Assembly (NCBI RefSeq): GCF_017309385.1 | Contig: NZ_JAFJMJ010000001.1 | Span: forward strand, 4,526,001-4,590,000 | Direction: 5' to 3' | Source: Amycolatopsis sp. 195334CR | Lineage (GTDB): Bacteria; Actinomycetota; Actinomycetes; Mycobacteriales; Pseudonocardiaceae | DNA: 64,000 bases | Part shown: in pieces, positions 35,901 to 44,121 of the stretch | How the letters are laid out: every line of letters starts with the position of its first letter | Position numbering within the stretch: the first letter of the stretch is position 1 | Made by a program: the position numbers and the translations under genes | Notes under the pieces: model-generated | The model's input: only the letters and a program-made list of their open reading frames with translations | Database searches by the model: none | Told to the model about the DNA's origin: nothing

Positions 35901-36308
35901 GTGAGTGAGCGCACCCTTGTTCTGGTCAAGCCCGACGGCGTCAAGCGCGGCCTGGTCGGCGAGGTCATCTCCCGGATCGAGCGCAAGGGCCTGACCCTGG
36001 CTCAGCTGGAGCTGCGCACCGTCGAGCGCTCGGTGGCCGAGGAGCACTACGCCGAGCACAAGGAGAAGCCGTTCTTCGGCGACCTGGTCGACTTCATCAC
36101 CTCCGGCCCGCTGGTCGCCATCGCGGTCGAGGGCACCCGCGCGATCTCGGCGTTCCGGCAGCTGGCCGGCGGCACCGACCCGGTGGAGAAGGCCACCCCG
36201 GGCACCATCCGCGGCGACTTCGCCCTGGAGGTCCAGTTCAACCTGGTGCACGGCTCCGACTCCGCCGAGTCCGCCGAGCGCGAGCTGAAGCTCTGGTTCC
36301 CCCACTGA
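35901..36308 (+). CDS. ndk: Nucleoside diphosphate kinase
   Basis: A 135-residue NDK that transfers the gamma-phosphate between nucleotides through a phospho-histidine. [17 protein letters not shown] opens the fold, and NLVHGSDS holds the active-site His. The ATP/GTP pool role is essential or near-essential. GTG 35901 is preceded by AAAGGAGA. In the usual actinomycete order ndk follows folC-DUF4233; here a DHFR-like gene, an acylase and phoD lie between. The gene ends in a strong hairpin shared with the convergent transporter. Confidence 0.97.
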   Translation: MSERTLVLVKPDGVKRGLVGEVISRIERKGLTLAQLELRTVERSVAEEHYAEHKEKPFFGDLVDFITSGPLVAIAVEGTRAISAFRQLAGGTDPVEKATPGTIRGDFALEVQFNLVHGSDSAESAERELKLWFPH

Positions 36309-36323
36309 GCCCAATGCTAGGAA

Positions 36324-36360
36324 TGGGGCATTACTTGCGTTGATTGCAAGTAATGCCCCA
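36324..36360. terminator. Perfect 15-bp hairpin between ndk and MFS gene
   Basis: TGGGGCATTACTTGC (36324-36338) and GCAAGTAATGCCCCA (36346-36360) are exact inverted copies with a 7-base loop. There is no U-tract on either side. The right arm and the loop lie inside the last codons of the convergent transporter gene, whose TAA stop (36331-36333) is in the left arm. Confidence 0.75.
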
Positions 36361-37680
36361 CTCATAGCGTTCGAGCCGGGCCGGGATGTTGAAGCCGACC
36401 AGCGCGGCCACCACGAGGGTCAGCGTCACGGCCAGCAGGGTGAGCGCGTTCCCGAGGCCCGCCCGTTCCGCGATCGCCGCGCCCGCCAGCGGTGCCACCG
36501 CCCCGCCCAGCGCGCCGACGTTGTAGGTGAAGCCCAGCCCGGCCGCCCGCACGCGGGTCGGGAAGTGGTCGGCGATGTACTTCGGCAGCAGCCCCGAGAT
36601 GCCCTGGCTGGTGGCCTGCATGCCGAACAGCAGCACCCACAGCAGCACCACGTTGCCCGCCGGCAGCGCGAACACCGGGAACACGAACGCCAGCGACGCG
36701 AACAGCCCGAGCACGTAGGCCCGCCGCGTCCCGAGCCGGTCCCCGAGCATCCCGGCCAGGCACGAACCGGCCGCGTACCCCAGCCCCGCCCAGGTCAGCG
36801 CGGTCGCCACGGCGCTGGGGTGGTAGCCGAGCCCGGTCTTCAGGTACGTCGGCAGCAGCGACTGGATCGGCCACGAGTACAGGAACGCGCAGAACACCGT
36901 GGCGATCAGGGCCAGCACCACCGGCCACCGCCGCCCGGCCAGCTGCACGGTCAGCGCGACCAGGCCGAGCACGACCAGCACGAGCAGCGGCCAGCCGGTG
37001 GCGGTCCGGCTGAAGACCAGCACCAGCGCGGTGGTCAGCACCAGCGCGAGCAGCGCGTTCACCAGCCGCCGTCCCGGGGCGAACAACACCGACGAACCAC
37101 CGCCGTCGGCCGCCCACTCGGGTGCCTCGGGCAGCGATCGCCGCAGGTAGAGGGTCAGCGCGATGGGTACCAGCCCGGCGTAGAACAGCCACCGCCACCC
37201 CGCGGCGGGCACGATCAGCTCGTAGCTCAGCGCGGCCAGCACGGTGCCGACCGGATAGGCCGAGAGCAGGAAGCCGGTGGCGCGGTTGCGCATGTGCTTC
37301 GGCCAGGTCTCCAGCACGTAGGTGGCGCTGGAGCCGTACTCCCCGGCCATGCCGATGCCGACCACCGCGCGGAAGGCGAACAGCGACCAGTAGTCCCAGG
37401 CGAACCCGCAGAGCCCGCTGCCCACCGAGAAGGCCAGGATGGCCAGGATCATCGCCGGCTTGCGGCCGTACCGGTCGGCGATCGCGCCGAGCACCAGCCC
37501 GCCCAGCCAGCGCGAGACGAAGGCCGCCGAGACGAGCGTGGCCGCCTGCGGCAGGCTCAGCCCGAACTCGGCGGCGATCTCGGTGAGCACCAGGGTGATC
37601 AGGATGAAGTCGAAGCCGTCGAGCAGGTAACCGAGCCAGGCGGCGAAGAACGCCCGGCGCTGGGCGCGTGCGACCGCCAT
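36331..37680 (-). CDS. MFS transporter (sialate/aromatic acid-type)
   Basis: A 449-residue, 12-helix facilitator. LLDGFDFILITLVLTEIAAEF in helix 1 and DRYGRKPAMI in loop 2-3 match the AAHS/NanT-like groups (acid:H+ symporters). R-R-x-x-L-P-E-(A)P-E-W after helix 6 is also typical of that group. Substrate is likely an organic acid or acid sugar. Divergent from the GntR/FCD regulator gene with a palindromic operator between them, so it is the probable target of that regulator. The last codons (WGITCNQRK) are encoded by the terminator hairpin, suggesting the reading frame was extended into it. Confidence 0.9.
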   Translation of the reverse strand: MAVARAQRRAFFAAWLGYLLDGFDFILITLVLTEIAAEFGLSLPQAATLVSAAFVSRWLGGLVLGAIADRYGRKPAMILAILAFSVGSGLCGFAWDYWSLFAFRAVVGIGMAGEYGSSATYVLETWPKHMRNRATGFLLSAYPVGTVLAALSYELIVPAAGWRWLFYAGLVPIALTLYLRRSLPEAPEWAADGGGSSVLFAPGRRLVNALLALVLTTALVLVFSRTATGWPLLVLVVLGLVALTVQLAGRRWPVVLALIATVFCAFLYSWPIQSLLPTYLKTGLGYHPSAVATALTWAGLGYAAGSCLAGMLGDRLGTRRAYVLGLFASLAFVFPVFALPAGNVVLLWVLLFGMQATSQGISGLLPKYIADHFPTRVRAAGLGFTYNVGALGGAVAPLAGAAIAERAGLGNALTLLAVTLTLVVAALVGFNIPARLERYEWGITCNQRK

Positions 37681-37694
37681 TCCCGACCCCCATT

Positions 37695-37716
37695 AGACAT
37701 AGGATGTCCTATCTCT
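37695..37716. promoter_or_regulatory. Palindromic operator, probable GntR/FCD site
   Basis: AGACATAGGATGTCCTATCT is the core of a 22-base near-palindrome: ATAGGA/TCCTAT arms, an outer AGA/TCT pair and one mismatch. It starts 15 bases upstream of the transporter ATG and ends 35 bases before the regulator ATG, the normal place for an autoregulated GntR-type repressor. The repressor effector is unknown but is probably the transported acid or a derivative. Confidence 0.65.
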
Positions 37717-37750
37717 GAGGTAAGGTAGTGCGACGGCGGGAGGAGGGCAA

Positions 37751-38449
37751 ATGTCGGCGAACCAGCGGGCGCTGCGCGAGTCGGTCAAACGGCTGATCGT
37801 GGAGCGCGGCCTGCCACCGGGCGCGCTGCTGCCCACCGAAGTGGAGCTGATGCGCGAGCTGGACGTCGGCCGCAACCCGTTGCGCGAGGCGATGAAGGCG
37901 CTCGAAGCCCAGGGCATCGTGGACATCCGGCACGGGTACGGCACCTACGTCGGCGGGGTCTCGCTGTCCGGGCTGGAGGCGGGGCTCGCCTTCCGCGGCG
38001 CGCTGTCGGTGCGCGGCGACCTCACCGCCATCCGCGAGCTGCTCGAGGTCCGCGAGGTGCTCGAAGCCGGGCTGAGCGGCCGGGTGCTCGCCGCCGGGGA
38101 CGCGGTCGACCTCGGGGTGCTGGAGTCCGCGGTCCAGACCATGGAGGACCGCGCGCGGGACGGCGAGTACGCGCCCGAGGCCGACTGGCTCTTCCACGAG
38201 ACGCTCTACCGCCCGCTCGGCAACGACCTGGTGCTCGAACTGCTGCGGGTGTTCTGGCGGGTGTTCCGCTCGCTCGACGACGACCTGCCGCGGGGTGCGG
38301 AGGAGACGCCCGCGCTGGTGGCGAGCTGGCACCGGGACATCCTCGAAGCCTTGCGCGCACGGGACGAAGGCGCGTTGCACACCGCCGTCGAGGCGCACTT
38401 CCGCGGGATCAGGGCCAGGGTGTCCGGTTCGGTTGCGCGGTTCGGCTGA
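37751..38449 (+). CDS. GntR-family regulator with FCD effector domain
   Basis: A 232-residue repressor. Residues about 5-70 form the winged helix (LPTEVELMRELDVGRNPLRE, then ALEAQGIVDIRHGYGTYV). Residues about 90-220 form the all-helical FCD domain: IRELLEVREVLEAGL, FHETLYRPLGNDL (metal/acid-binding His region) and HRDILEALRARDEGAL, with the HxxD/His set typical of metal-dependent FCD sensors that bind carboxylates. It is divergent from the MFS gene and most likely represses it and itself through the site at 37695. Confidence 0.92.
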   Translation: MSANQRALRESVKRLIVERGLPPGALLPTEVELMRELDVGRNPLREAMKALEAQGIVDIRHGYGTYVGGVSLSGLEAGLAFRGALSVRGDLTAIRELLEVREVLEAGLSGRVLAAGDAVDLGVLESAVQTMEDRARDGEYAPEADWLFHETLYRPLGNDLVLELLRVFWRVFRSLDDDLPRGAEETPALVASWHRDILEALRARDEGALHTAVEAHFRGIRARVSGSVARFG

Positions 38450-38450
38450 C

Positions 38451-38457
38451 GTTCACC
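38451..38457 (+). promoter_or_regulatory. GTTCACC heptamer upstream of phosphodiesterase fusion
   Basis: GTTCACC followed by CGCC lies 73 bases before the GTG start at 38531, matching GTTCACC-CGTC upstream of phoD. As there, only one clear copy is present, so a PHO box is a weak proposal. Confidence 0.25.
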
Positions 38458-38530
38458 CGCCCGTCTTCCACTGGCGATTTCCATGCGCTGAGCTGAGGTC
38501 CAGACCTGACGACGGACTGGGGAGCGGCAA

Positions 38531-41500
38531 GTGGGCAAGTCTCGTTCTGGTGCGGTGCTGATGCTCGCCGGGTTGCTGGCGATGCCTCCGGTGGTGGCCG
38601 CCGCCGATCCGCTGGCCGCGCCGCTCGGCCCGGTGCCGGTCGAAGCGGCGCCGTCGGCCTCGTCGGCCGGGGAACCGGCCGTCCGCGCCGCCGCCGCGGT
38701 GCCCGACGACGGCCTGGTCACCGATTCGGCCACCAGCGAGGTGGCCCCGGGGCTCAGCCTCACCGAGTTCGACCGCTTCGACCCGCTCGGCTGGATCCGG
38801 GGCGACACGCTGGAGGTGGACCTCGCCACCGGTTCGCTGAGACCGGCGTACCTGAACCCGGGTTCGGTCGCCGCTCGCGCACCGCTGTCCGAGCAGCTCG
38901 CGGCCGCGGGCGCGGTCGCCGGGGTGAACGGCGACTTCTTCGACATCAACGCCACCGGTGCCCCGCTCGGGGTCGGCATCGGTGACGGGCAGCTGCACAC
39001 CGCGCCGGCGAAGGGGCACAACCTCACCGCCGCGATCACCGCCGAGGGCAAGGCGCGGCTGGCGTCGGTGTTCCTCGACGCCACCATCACGCTGCCCGGC
39101 GGTCCGGTGGCGGCCACCAACTTCAACGGCGCGGTGCTGCCGTCGAACGGCATCGGCGTCTACACCCCGTTGTGGGGCAGCGCTTCCCGCAAGACCTCGG
39201 TGGCCGGCGCGGCCAAGGTGCTCGAGGTCGAGGTGCGGGACGGTGTGGTCAGCCAGCTGCGTCCGCAGCCCGTCGACGGCCCGATCGCGGCGGGCAGCAC
39301 GCTCCTGCTCGCCCGGGACGCCGGGGTGGACGCGCTGGCCGGACTGGCCGTGGGCGACCCGGTTTCGGTCGCCTACGCCCCGCGCAGCGACGCCGGGGAG
39401 CTCGCGGTCGCGGTCGGCGGCAACAAGGTGCTGCTCGCCGACGGTCAGCTCCAGCCGGTGGACGCGGCGGTCATGCACCCGCGCACGGCGGTCGGCTTCT
39501 CCGCCGACGGCAGCCGGATGTGGTTGTCCACAGTGGATGGACGGCAGGCGGACAGCCGGGGGATGACCGAACTCGAACTGGCGCGGCACATGCAGTCGCT
39601 CGGCGCGGACGACGCGATCAACCTCGACGGCGGTGGTTCGTCCACGTTGCTCGCGCGGGAGCAGGGTGATGTGGCCGCCTCGGTGCGCAACTCCCCGTCC
39701 GACGGCGGTGAGCGGACCGTGCCGAACGGCCTCGGCTTCGCGACGGCGCCGGGCAGCGGCAAGCTGACCGGGTTCGCGCCGCACCCCGAGAAGGAGACCG
39801 AAAACGCCGACCGCGTGCTGCCGGGCCTGTCCCGCCGCCTGGTCGCCGGCGCACACGACGAGTCCGGGGCCGCGGTGCCGGTGAAGCCGATCTGGCGCAG
39901 TGCGCGGGGTGTGGTGCGGGACGGCGTTTTTGTTGCCACACCGGGGGAACGTGCCACGGTCGAGGTGGAGGCCAGCTATCGGGGGACGCGGGGCAGCACC
40001 GAGCTGACCGTGCTCGGCGAGCCCGTCCGGCTGGGTACCAGCACCGAGCAGGTCGCCCTGTCCGGAACCGGGGTGTCCGGTTCTTTCCAGGTCTACGGCT
40101 ACGACGCCGACGGTTACGGCACCTGGCTCGAACCCGCCGACGTCCAGCTGGAGTTCGACCCGGCGGTGGTGAAGGTCGAGCCCAGCGGTGACCGGTTCGC
40201 GGTGACCGCGCTGGTGCCCGCCGGGGCGACCGTGGTGACCGCGAAGGCCGCCGGGCTGGTCACCCACTTCGTCATCTCGGTCGGCAGCGAGGCGCAGGCA
40301 CTGTCGCCTCTGGACGGACCGGCCGGGTGGACCGCTTCGGTCCACCCCGCCGTGGTCGGCGCGGCGCTGAGCGAGGCTCCCGGCCGCGACGGTGGCCGCG
40401 GCCTGGCACTGGACTACCGCCTCACCGGCACCACCGCGACCCGCGCCGCCTACGTCAACGCGAGCACGCCGTACTCGCTGCCCGCCGGGACGCAGAAGGT
40501 GGGCATCTGGGTCAACGGCGACGGCAAGGGCGCCTGGCTGCGCGCCGAACTCCGGGACGCGTCGAACGTCGCGTCCATTGTGGATCTCACGCTGGCGGTG
40601 GACTGGACCGGCTGGCGCTACGTCGAGGGCAGTCTGCCCGCCGGGCTGCCGTCCGGTCAGCGCCTGACCCGGTTCTACGCCGTGGAGAACGTGCCGGACC
40701 AGCAGTACGAGGGCCGGCTGGTGTTCGACGACCTGACGCTGAAGGTGGCGCCGTCCGCCGAGGTGCCCGGCGATCCGGTCGAACGCGATCCCGCGGTGCT
40801 CACCGACGGTTCGCTCGGCGACGGCGGGCTCAAGGTGGCCGTGGTCAGCGACGCGCAGTTCACCGCGGACGCGCCCACCGGCCCGCTGGTCGCGCAGGCC
40901 CGCCGCACGCTGCGCGAGGCGGTGGCGGCGAAACCGGACGTGGTGGTGATCAACGGCGACTTCGTCGACCGCGGCCTGGCCGCCGACTTCGACCTGGCCC
41001 ACCAGATCATCACCGAGGAACTGGACGGGCGAGTGCCGTGGTACTACGTGCCGGGCAACCACGAGGCCGACGGCGGCAAGGGGCTGACCGAGTTCCAAGC
41101 CGAATTCGGGGCGCCCCAACGGGTCGTCGACCTGAACGGGGTCCGCATGGTGCTGTTGGACTCCTCGCGCGGCAGCCTGCGTGCCGGTGGGTTCGACCAG
41201 GTGCGGATGCTGCGTGAAGCGCTCGACGGCGCCGAAGCCGACGGCGCGGTGCGCGGGGTCGTGGTGGCCATGCACCACCCGACGCGCGATCCGAGCCCGA
41301 CCGGCAACTCGCAGCTGGCCGACGGCAAGGAGGCCGACCTCCTGCGGACCTGGCTGACCGCGTTCGAGGAGCGCTCCGGCAAACCGGCCGCCGCCGTCGC
41401 CTCGCACGCGGGGGTGTTCACCGTGTCCCGAGTGGACGGTGTGCCGTTCCTGATCAACGGCAACGCGGGCAAGGCCCCCGCCGCGGCTCCCGGTGACGGC

Positions 41501-41851
41501 GGTTTCACCGGCTGGACCCTGCTGCGGCTGGATTCCGAGGTGACCATCCAGACCCGGCCGCACGTGGACTCGCTCGCGCTGACCGCGCCCGCGTCGCTCG
41601 GGATCGGCACCAAGGCAGCCGTTTTCGGTACGGTGAACCAGGGTGGACGGGCCATTCCGGTGGCGTACCCGGTGAGCGCCGACTGGAGTGGCGGCACCGG
41701 CACCCACGTCGGCAGCGGCCCGGCCGGTGACGCGATCGCCACCTTCGATCCGGCCACCGGGCTGCTCACCGGGCTCCGCCCGGGAACGGCGGAACTGACG
41801 CTGGAGGTCAACGGGGTGCGCCGCACGGCGACCATCTCGGTGACCCTGTGA
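38531..41851 (+). CDS. Secreted phosphodiester glycosidase-metallophosphoesterase fusion
   Basis: A 1106-residue exported protein. Residues 1-24 are a signal peptide (GTG start, GGAGCGGCAA upstream). About 90-390 is a phosphodiester glycosidase (NAGPA-type) domain: VAGVNGDFFD, PRTAVGFSADG and INLDGGGSSTLL. About 420-590 are Ig-like strands. About 600-745 is a carbohydrate-binding-like jelly roll (GIWVNGDGKGAWLRAEL; FYAVENVPDQQYEGRLVFDDL). About 769-985 is a calcineurin-type phosphoesterase: SDAQF, INGDFVDRG, VPGNHEADGG, AMHHP and SHAGVF. A Big-2-like domain closes the protein. It likely cleaves sugar-phosphodiester links, such as those in teichoic acids or phosphoglycans, and then removes phosphate. 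This pairing in one chain is found in Gram-positives, but its substrate is open. Confidence 0.87.
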   Translation: MGKSRSGAVLMLAGLLAMPPVVAAADPLAAPLGPVPVEAAPSASSAGEPAVRAAAAVPDDGLVTDSATSEVAPGLSLTEFDRFDPLGWIRGDTLEVDLATGSLRPAYLNPGSVAARAPLSEQLAAAGAVAGVNGDFFDINATGAPLGVGIGDGQLHTAPAKGHNLTAAITAEGKARLASVFLDATITLPGGPVAATNFNGAVLPSNGIGVYTPLWGSASRKTSVAGAAKVLEVEVRDGVVSQLRPQPVDGPIAAGSTLLLARDAGVDALAGLAVGDPVSVAYAPRSDAGELAVAVGGNKVLLADGQLQPVDAAVMHPRTAVGFSADGSRMWLSTVDGRQADSRGMTELELARHMQSLGADDAINLDGGGSSTLLAREQGDVAASVRNSPSDGGERTVPNGLGFATAPGSGKLTGFAPHPEKETENADRVLPGLSRRLVAGAHDESGAAVPVKPIWRSARGVVRDGVFVATPGERATVEVEASYRGTRGSTELTVLGEPVRLGTSTEQVALSGTGVSGSFQVYGYDADGYGTWLEPADVQLEFDPAVVKVEPSGDRFAVTALVPAGATVVTAKAAGLVTHFVISVGSEAQALSPLDGPAGWTASVHPAVVGAALSEAPGRDGGRGLALDYRLTGTTATRAAYVNASTPYSLPAGTQKVGIWVNGDGKGAWLRAELRDASNVASIVDLTLAVDWTGWRYVEGSLPAGLPSGQRLTRFYAVENVPDQQYEGRLVFDDLTLKVAPSAEVPGDPVERDPAVLTDGSLGDGGLKVAVVSDAQFTADAPTGPLVAQARRTLREAVAAKPDVVVINGDFVDRGLAADFDLAHQIITEELDGRVPWYYVPGNHEADGGKGLTEFQAEFGAPQRVVDLNGVRMVLLDSSRGSLRAGGFDQVRMLREALDGAEADGAVRGVVVAMHHPTRDPSPTGNSQLADGKEADLLRTWLTAFEERSGKPAAAVASHAGVFTVSRVDGVPFLINGNAGKAPAAAPGDGGFTGWTLLRLDSEVTIQTRPHVDSLALTAPASLGIGTKAAVFGTVNQGGRAIPVAYPVSADWSGGTGTHVGSGPAGDAIATFDPATGLLTGLRPGTAELTLEVNGVRRTATISVTL

Positions 41852-41864
41852 ACTGGGGAGTGGT

Positions 41865-42335
41865 GTGGCCGTCGAACTCGTGCCGATGACCGAGGAGGAG
41901 TTCGCGGCCTACCGTGAGCACGTGATCGTGGCCTACGCCGAGGCGAAGGTGAAGGCCGGGAACTGGCCGGCGGAAGGCGCTCAGCAGCGGTCCGTGGAGG
42001 AGCACGAGAAGCTGCTGCCCGCCGGGCTGGCGAACTCGGTCAACCACGTCTACACCGCGCGCGACGAGGGCCGGGTGGTCGGCACGCTGTGGTTCGCCGA
42101 GCGCGACGAGCACAGCGGGCGGCTGGCGTACCTCTACAACATCGAGGTCGCCACCGCCGAGCGCGGGAAGGGCTACGGCAAGGCGATGATGGCCGCGCTG
42201 GAGGACGAGGTGCTGGCGGTGGGGCTGGACGCCATCCGCCTGCACGTCTTCGGTGACAACACCACCGCGCGCTCGCTCTACGCGGGCGCCGGCTACACCG
42301 AGACCAACGTGGTGATGAACAAGCGCCTGCGATAA
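41865..42335 (+). CDS. GNAT-family N-acetyltransferase
   Basis: A 156-residue GNAT protein: IEVATAERGKGYGKAMM supplies the acetyl-CoA loop (RGKGYG), and LDAIRLHVFGDNTTARSLYAGAGY is the strand-helix ending. Helix 1 (FAAYREHVIVAYAEAKVKAGNW) matches a common actinobacterial subgroup of unknown acceptor. GTG 41865 begins 13 bases after the phosphodiesterase fusion, so they may be cotranscribed by chance of position. Confidence 0.87.
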   Translation: MAVELVPMTEEEFAAYREHVIVAYAEAKVKAGNWPAEGAQQRSVEEHEKLLPAGLANSVNHVYTARDEGRVVGTLWFAERDEHSGRLAYLYNIEVATAERGKGYGKAMMAALEDEVLAVGLDAIRLHVFGDNTTARSLYAGAGYTETNVVMNKRLR

Positions 42336-42352
42336 CCGCTCGTAAACTGTCG

Positions 42353-43318
42353 GTGCCGCGTGGCACAGTGCCTGATGTGGGAGAGAGCACATTCGACGGG
42401 CCGATGGTCCAAGCCAAGGCGCTGGTGAAGCGCTTCGGCGAGTTCGAGGCCGTCCGGGGGATCGACCTCGAGGTCCGGCGCGGGGAGGCGTTCGGTTTCC
42501 TCGGGCCGAACGGCGCGGGCAAGTCCTCCACCATGCGGATGATCGCCAGCGTGTCGCCGCGCTCGGACGGGGAGCTGAAGGTGCTCGGCCTCGACCCCGA
42601 CGCCGAGGGCCCGCGCATCCGCGCGCGGATCGGCGTGGTGCCGCAGCTGGACAACCTGGACGCCGAGCTGACCGTCCGGCAGAACCTCCAGGTCTACGGC
42701 CGGTACTTCGGCCTCTCCCGCGCGCACGTGCGGAAGAAGGCGGTCGAGCTGATGGAGTTCGCGCAGCTGACCGAGAAGGCCGAGGGGGAGGTCGAGGCGC
42801 TCTCCGGCGGCATGAAGCGGCGGCTGACCATCGCCCGGTCGCTGGTGAACGATCCCGAACTGCTGCTGCTCGACGAGCCGACCACCGGCCTCGACCCGCA
42901 GGCCAGGCACCTGTTGTGGGACCGGCTGTTCCGGCTGAAGTCCGAGGGCGTCACGCTCATCATTACCACCCACTACATGGATGAAGCCGAGCAGCTCTGC
43001 GACCGGCTCGTGGTGATGGACGGCGGCCGCATCGCCGCCGAGGGCTCACCCGCCGAACTGATCGCCCGCTTCTCCACCCGCGAGGTCCTGGAGCTGCGGT
43101 TCGCGCCGGGGGAGCAGGCGGCCGCGGTGCCCGAGGTCGAGTCGCTGGCCGAGCGGATCGAGGTGCTGCCGGACCGGCTGCTGCTCTACACCGCGGCCGG
43201 GGAGGCGGCGCTGGAGCAGGCACACGCGCGGGGCGTGCGGCCGCTGTCCAGCCTGGTCCGCCGCAGCACGCTGGAGGACGTCTTCCTCCGGCTCACCGGC
43301 CGGACGCTGGTGGACTGA
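42353..43318 (+). CDS. ABC-2 exporter ATPase (DrrA/NodI-type)
   Basis: A 321-residue ATPase of the drug/polysaccharide exporter class. Walker A is GPNGAGKSS, signature LSGGMKRRLTIARSL, Walker B LLLLDEPTTGLDPQ, H-loop TTHYMDEAEQL. The C-terminal extra domain (about 225-321) is usual for this class. It powers the two membrane proteins that follow. Start is uncertain: GTG 42353 lies just after TAAACT (42343-42348), which would fit a leaderless message; GTG 42377 and ATG 42404 are in frame. None has a good ribosome-binding site. Confidence 0.92.
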   Translation: MPRGTVPDVGESTFDGPMVQAKALVKRFGEFEAVRGIDLEVRRGEAFGFLGPNGAGKSSTMRMIASVSPRSDGELKVLGLDPDAEGPRIRARIGVVPQLDNLDAELTVRQNLQVYGRYFGLSRAHVRKKAVELMEFAQLTEKAEGEVEALSGGMKRRLTIARSLVNDPELLLLDEPTTGLDPQARHLLWDRLFRLKSEGVTLIITTHYMDEAEQLCDRLVVMDGGRIAAEGSPAELIARFSTREVLELRFAPGEQAAAVPEVESLAERIEVLPDRLLLYTAAGEAALEQAHARGVRPLSSLVRRSTLEDVFLRLTGRTLVD

Positions 43319-44121
43319 TGGCCACCGTCGTGTCCACCGGCCGCGTCGTCGGCGCCTGGCGGGGTGCCGCGCTGCGGGTCGAGGGTTACTGGACCTGGTA
43401 CCGCCGGTACTGGCGGTCCAACCTGTACTCCACCGGGTTGCAGCCGGTGTTCTTCCTGGCCGCGATGGGGCTGGGCTTCGGCTCGCAGGTGCAGCCGGGC
43501 GCGGCCACCGGCGGCCTGTCCTACCTGCACTACGTGGCGCCCGCGCTGCTGGTGTCGGCGGCGATGATGCTGGCGGTCGGGGAGTCCACCTATCCCGTGC
43601 TGTCCGGGTTCAAGTGGCAGAAGGACTACCTCGCGGCCACCGCCACGCCGATCTCGCCGGGCCAGGTGCTCGGCGGGCACCTGATGTGGGTCACGCTCCG
43701 GCTGACCCTGGCCGGGGTGGTCTACGCGCTGATGGCGCTGCTGCTGGGGGCGTGGCTCAATGTGGGCGCGTTGCTGGTCGTGGTGGTCGGCGTGGCCACC
43801 GGGCTCGCCTGCGCGGCGCCGGTCTGCGCGTTCGCGGCGAGCACCTACGACGAGACCCGGTTCGCCACGTTGTTCCGGTTCGTGGTGATGCCGATGACCC
43901 TGTTCGCCGGCACCTTCTTCCCGATCTCGGAGATCCCGCTGGCGCTGCGGTGGCTGGCGTGGATCTCCCCGCTGTGGCACGGCACCGAGCTGGCGCGCGG
44001 GGTCACCCTCGGCACGCTGGACCTGTTGCCGGGGCTCGGGCACGCGGCCTTCCTGATCGTGTTGTTCGGCGCCGGGTTCGCCAGTGCGCGGCACTACTTC
44101 TACAAGCGGCTGGTGGTGTGA
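43318..44121 (+). CDS. ABC-2 exporter permease, first
   Basis: A 267-residue, six-helix ABC2 membrane protein. Long hydrophobic segments (LQPVFFLAAMGLGFG; YVAPALLVSAAMML; VVYALMALLLGAWL; VGVATGLACAAPVCAFAAS; PMTLFAGTFFPISEIPLALRW; the last near LIVLFGAGFAS) and the TFFPISE-type motif before the last helices are typical. ATG overlaps the ATPase stop by one base (TGATG). With the next gene it would form a heterodimeric channel exporting a lipid, polyketide, glycan or peptide; the substrate is not known. Confidence 0.9.
   Translation: MATVVSTGRVVGAWRGAALRVEGYWTWYRRYWRSNLYSTGLQPVFFLAAMGLGFGSQVQPGAATGGLSYLHYVAPALLVSAAMMLAVGESTYPVLSGFKWQKDYLAATATPISPGQVLGGHLMWVTLRLTLAGVVYALMALLLGAWLNVGALLVVVVGVATGLACAAPVCAFAASTYDETRFATLFRFVVMPMTLFAGTFFPISEIPLALRWLAWISPLWHGTELARGVTLGTLDLLPGLGHAAFLIVLFGAGFASARHYFYKRLVV

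Noticed and set aside
38453..41707. Antisense frame of 1084 codons opposite the phosphodiesterase fusion
   Set aside because: No motifs and the codon third positions favour the + strand gene.
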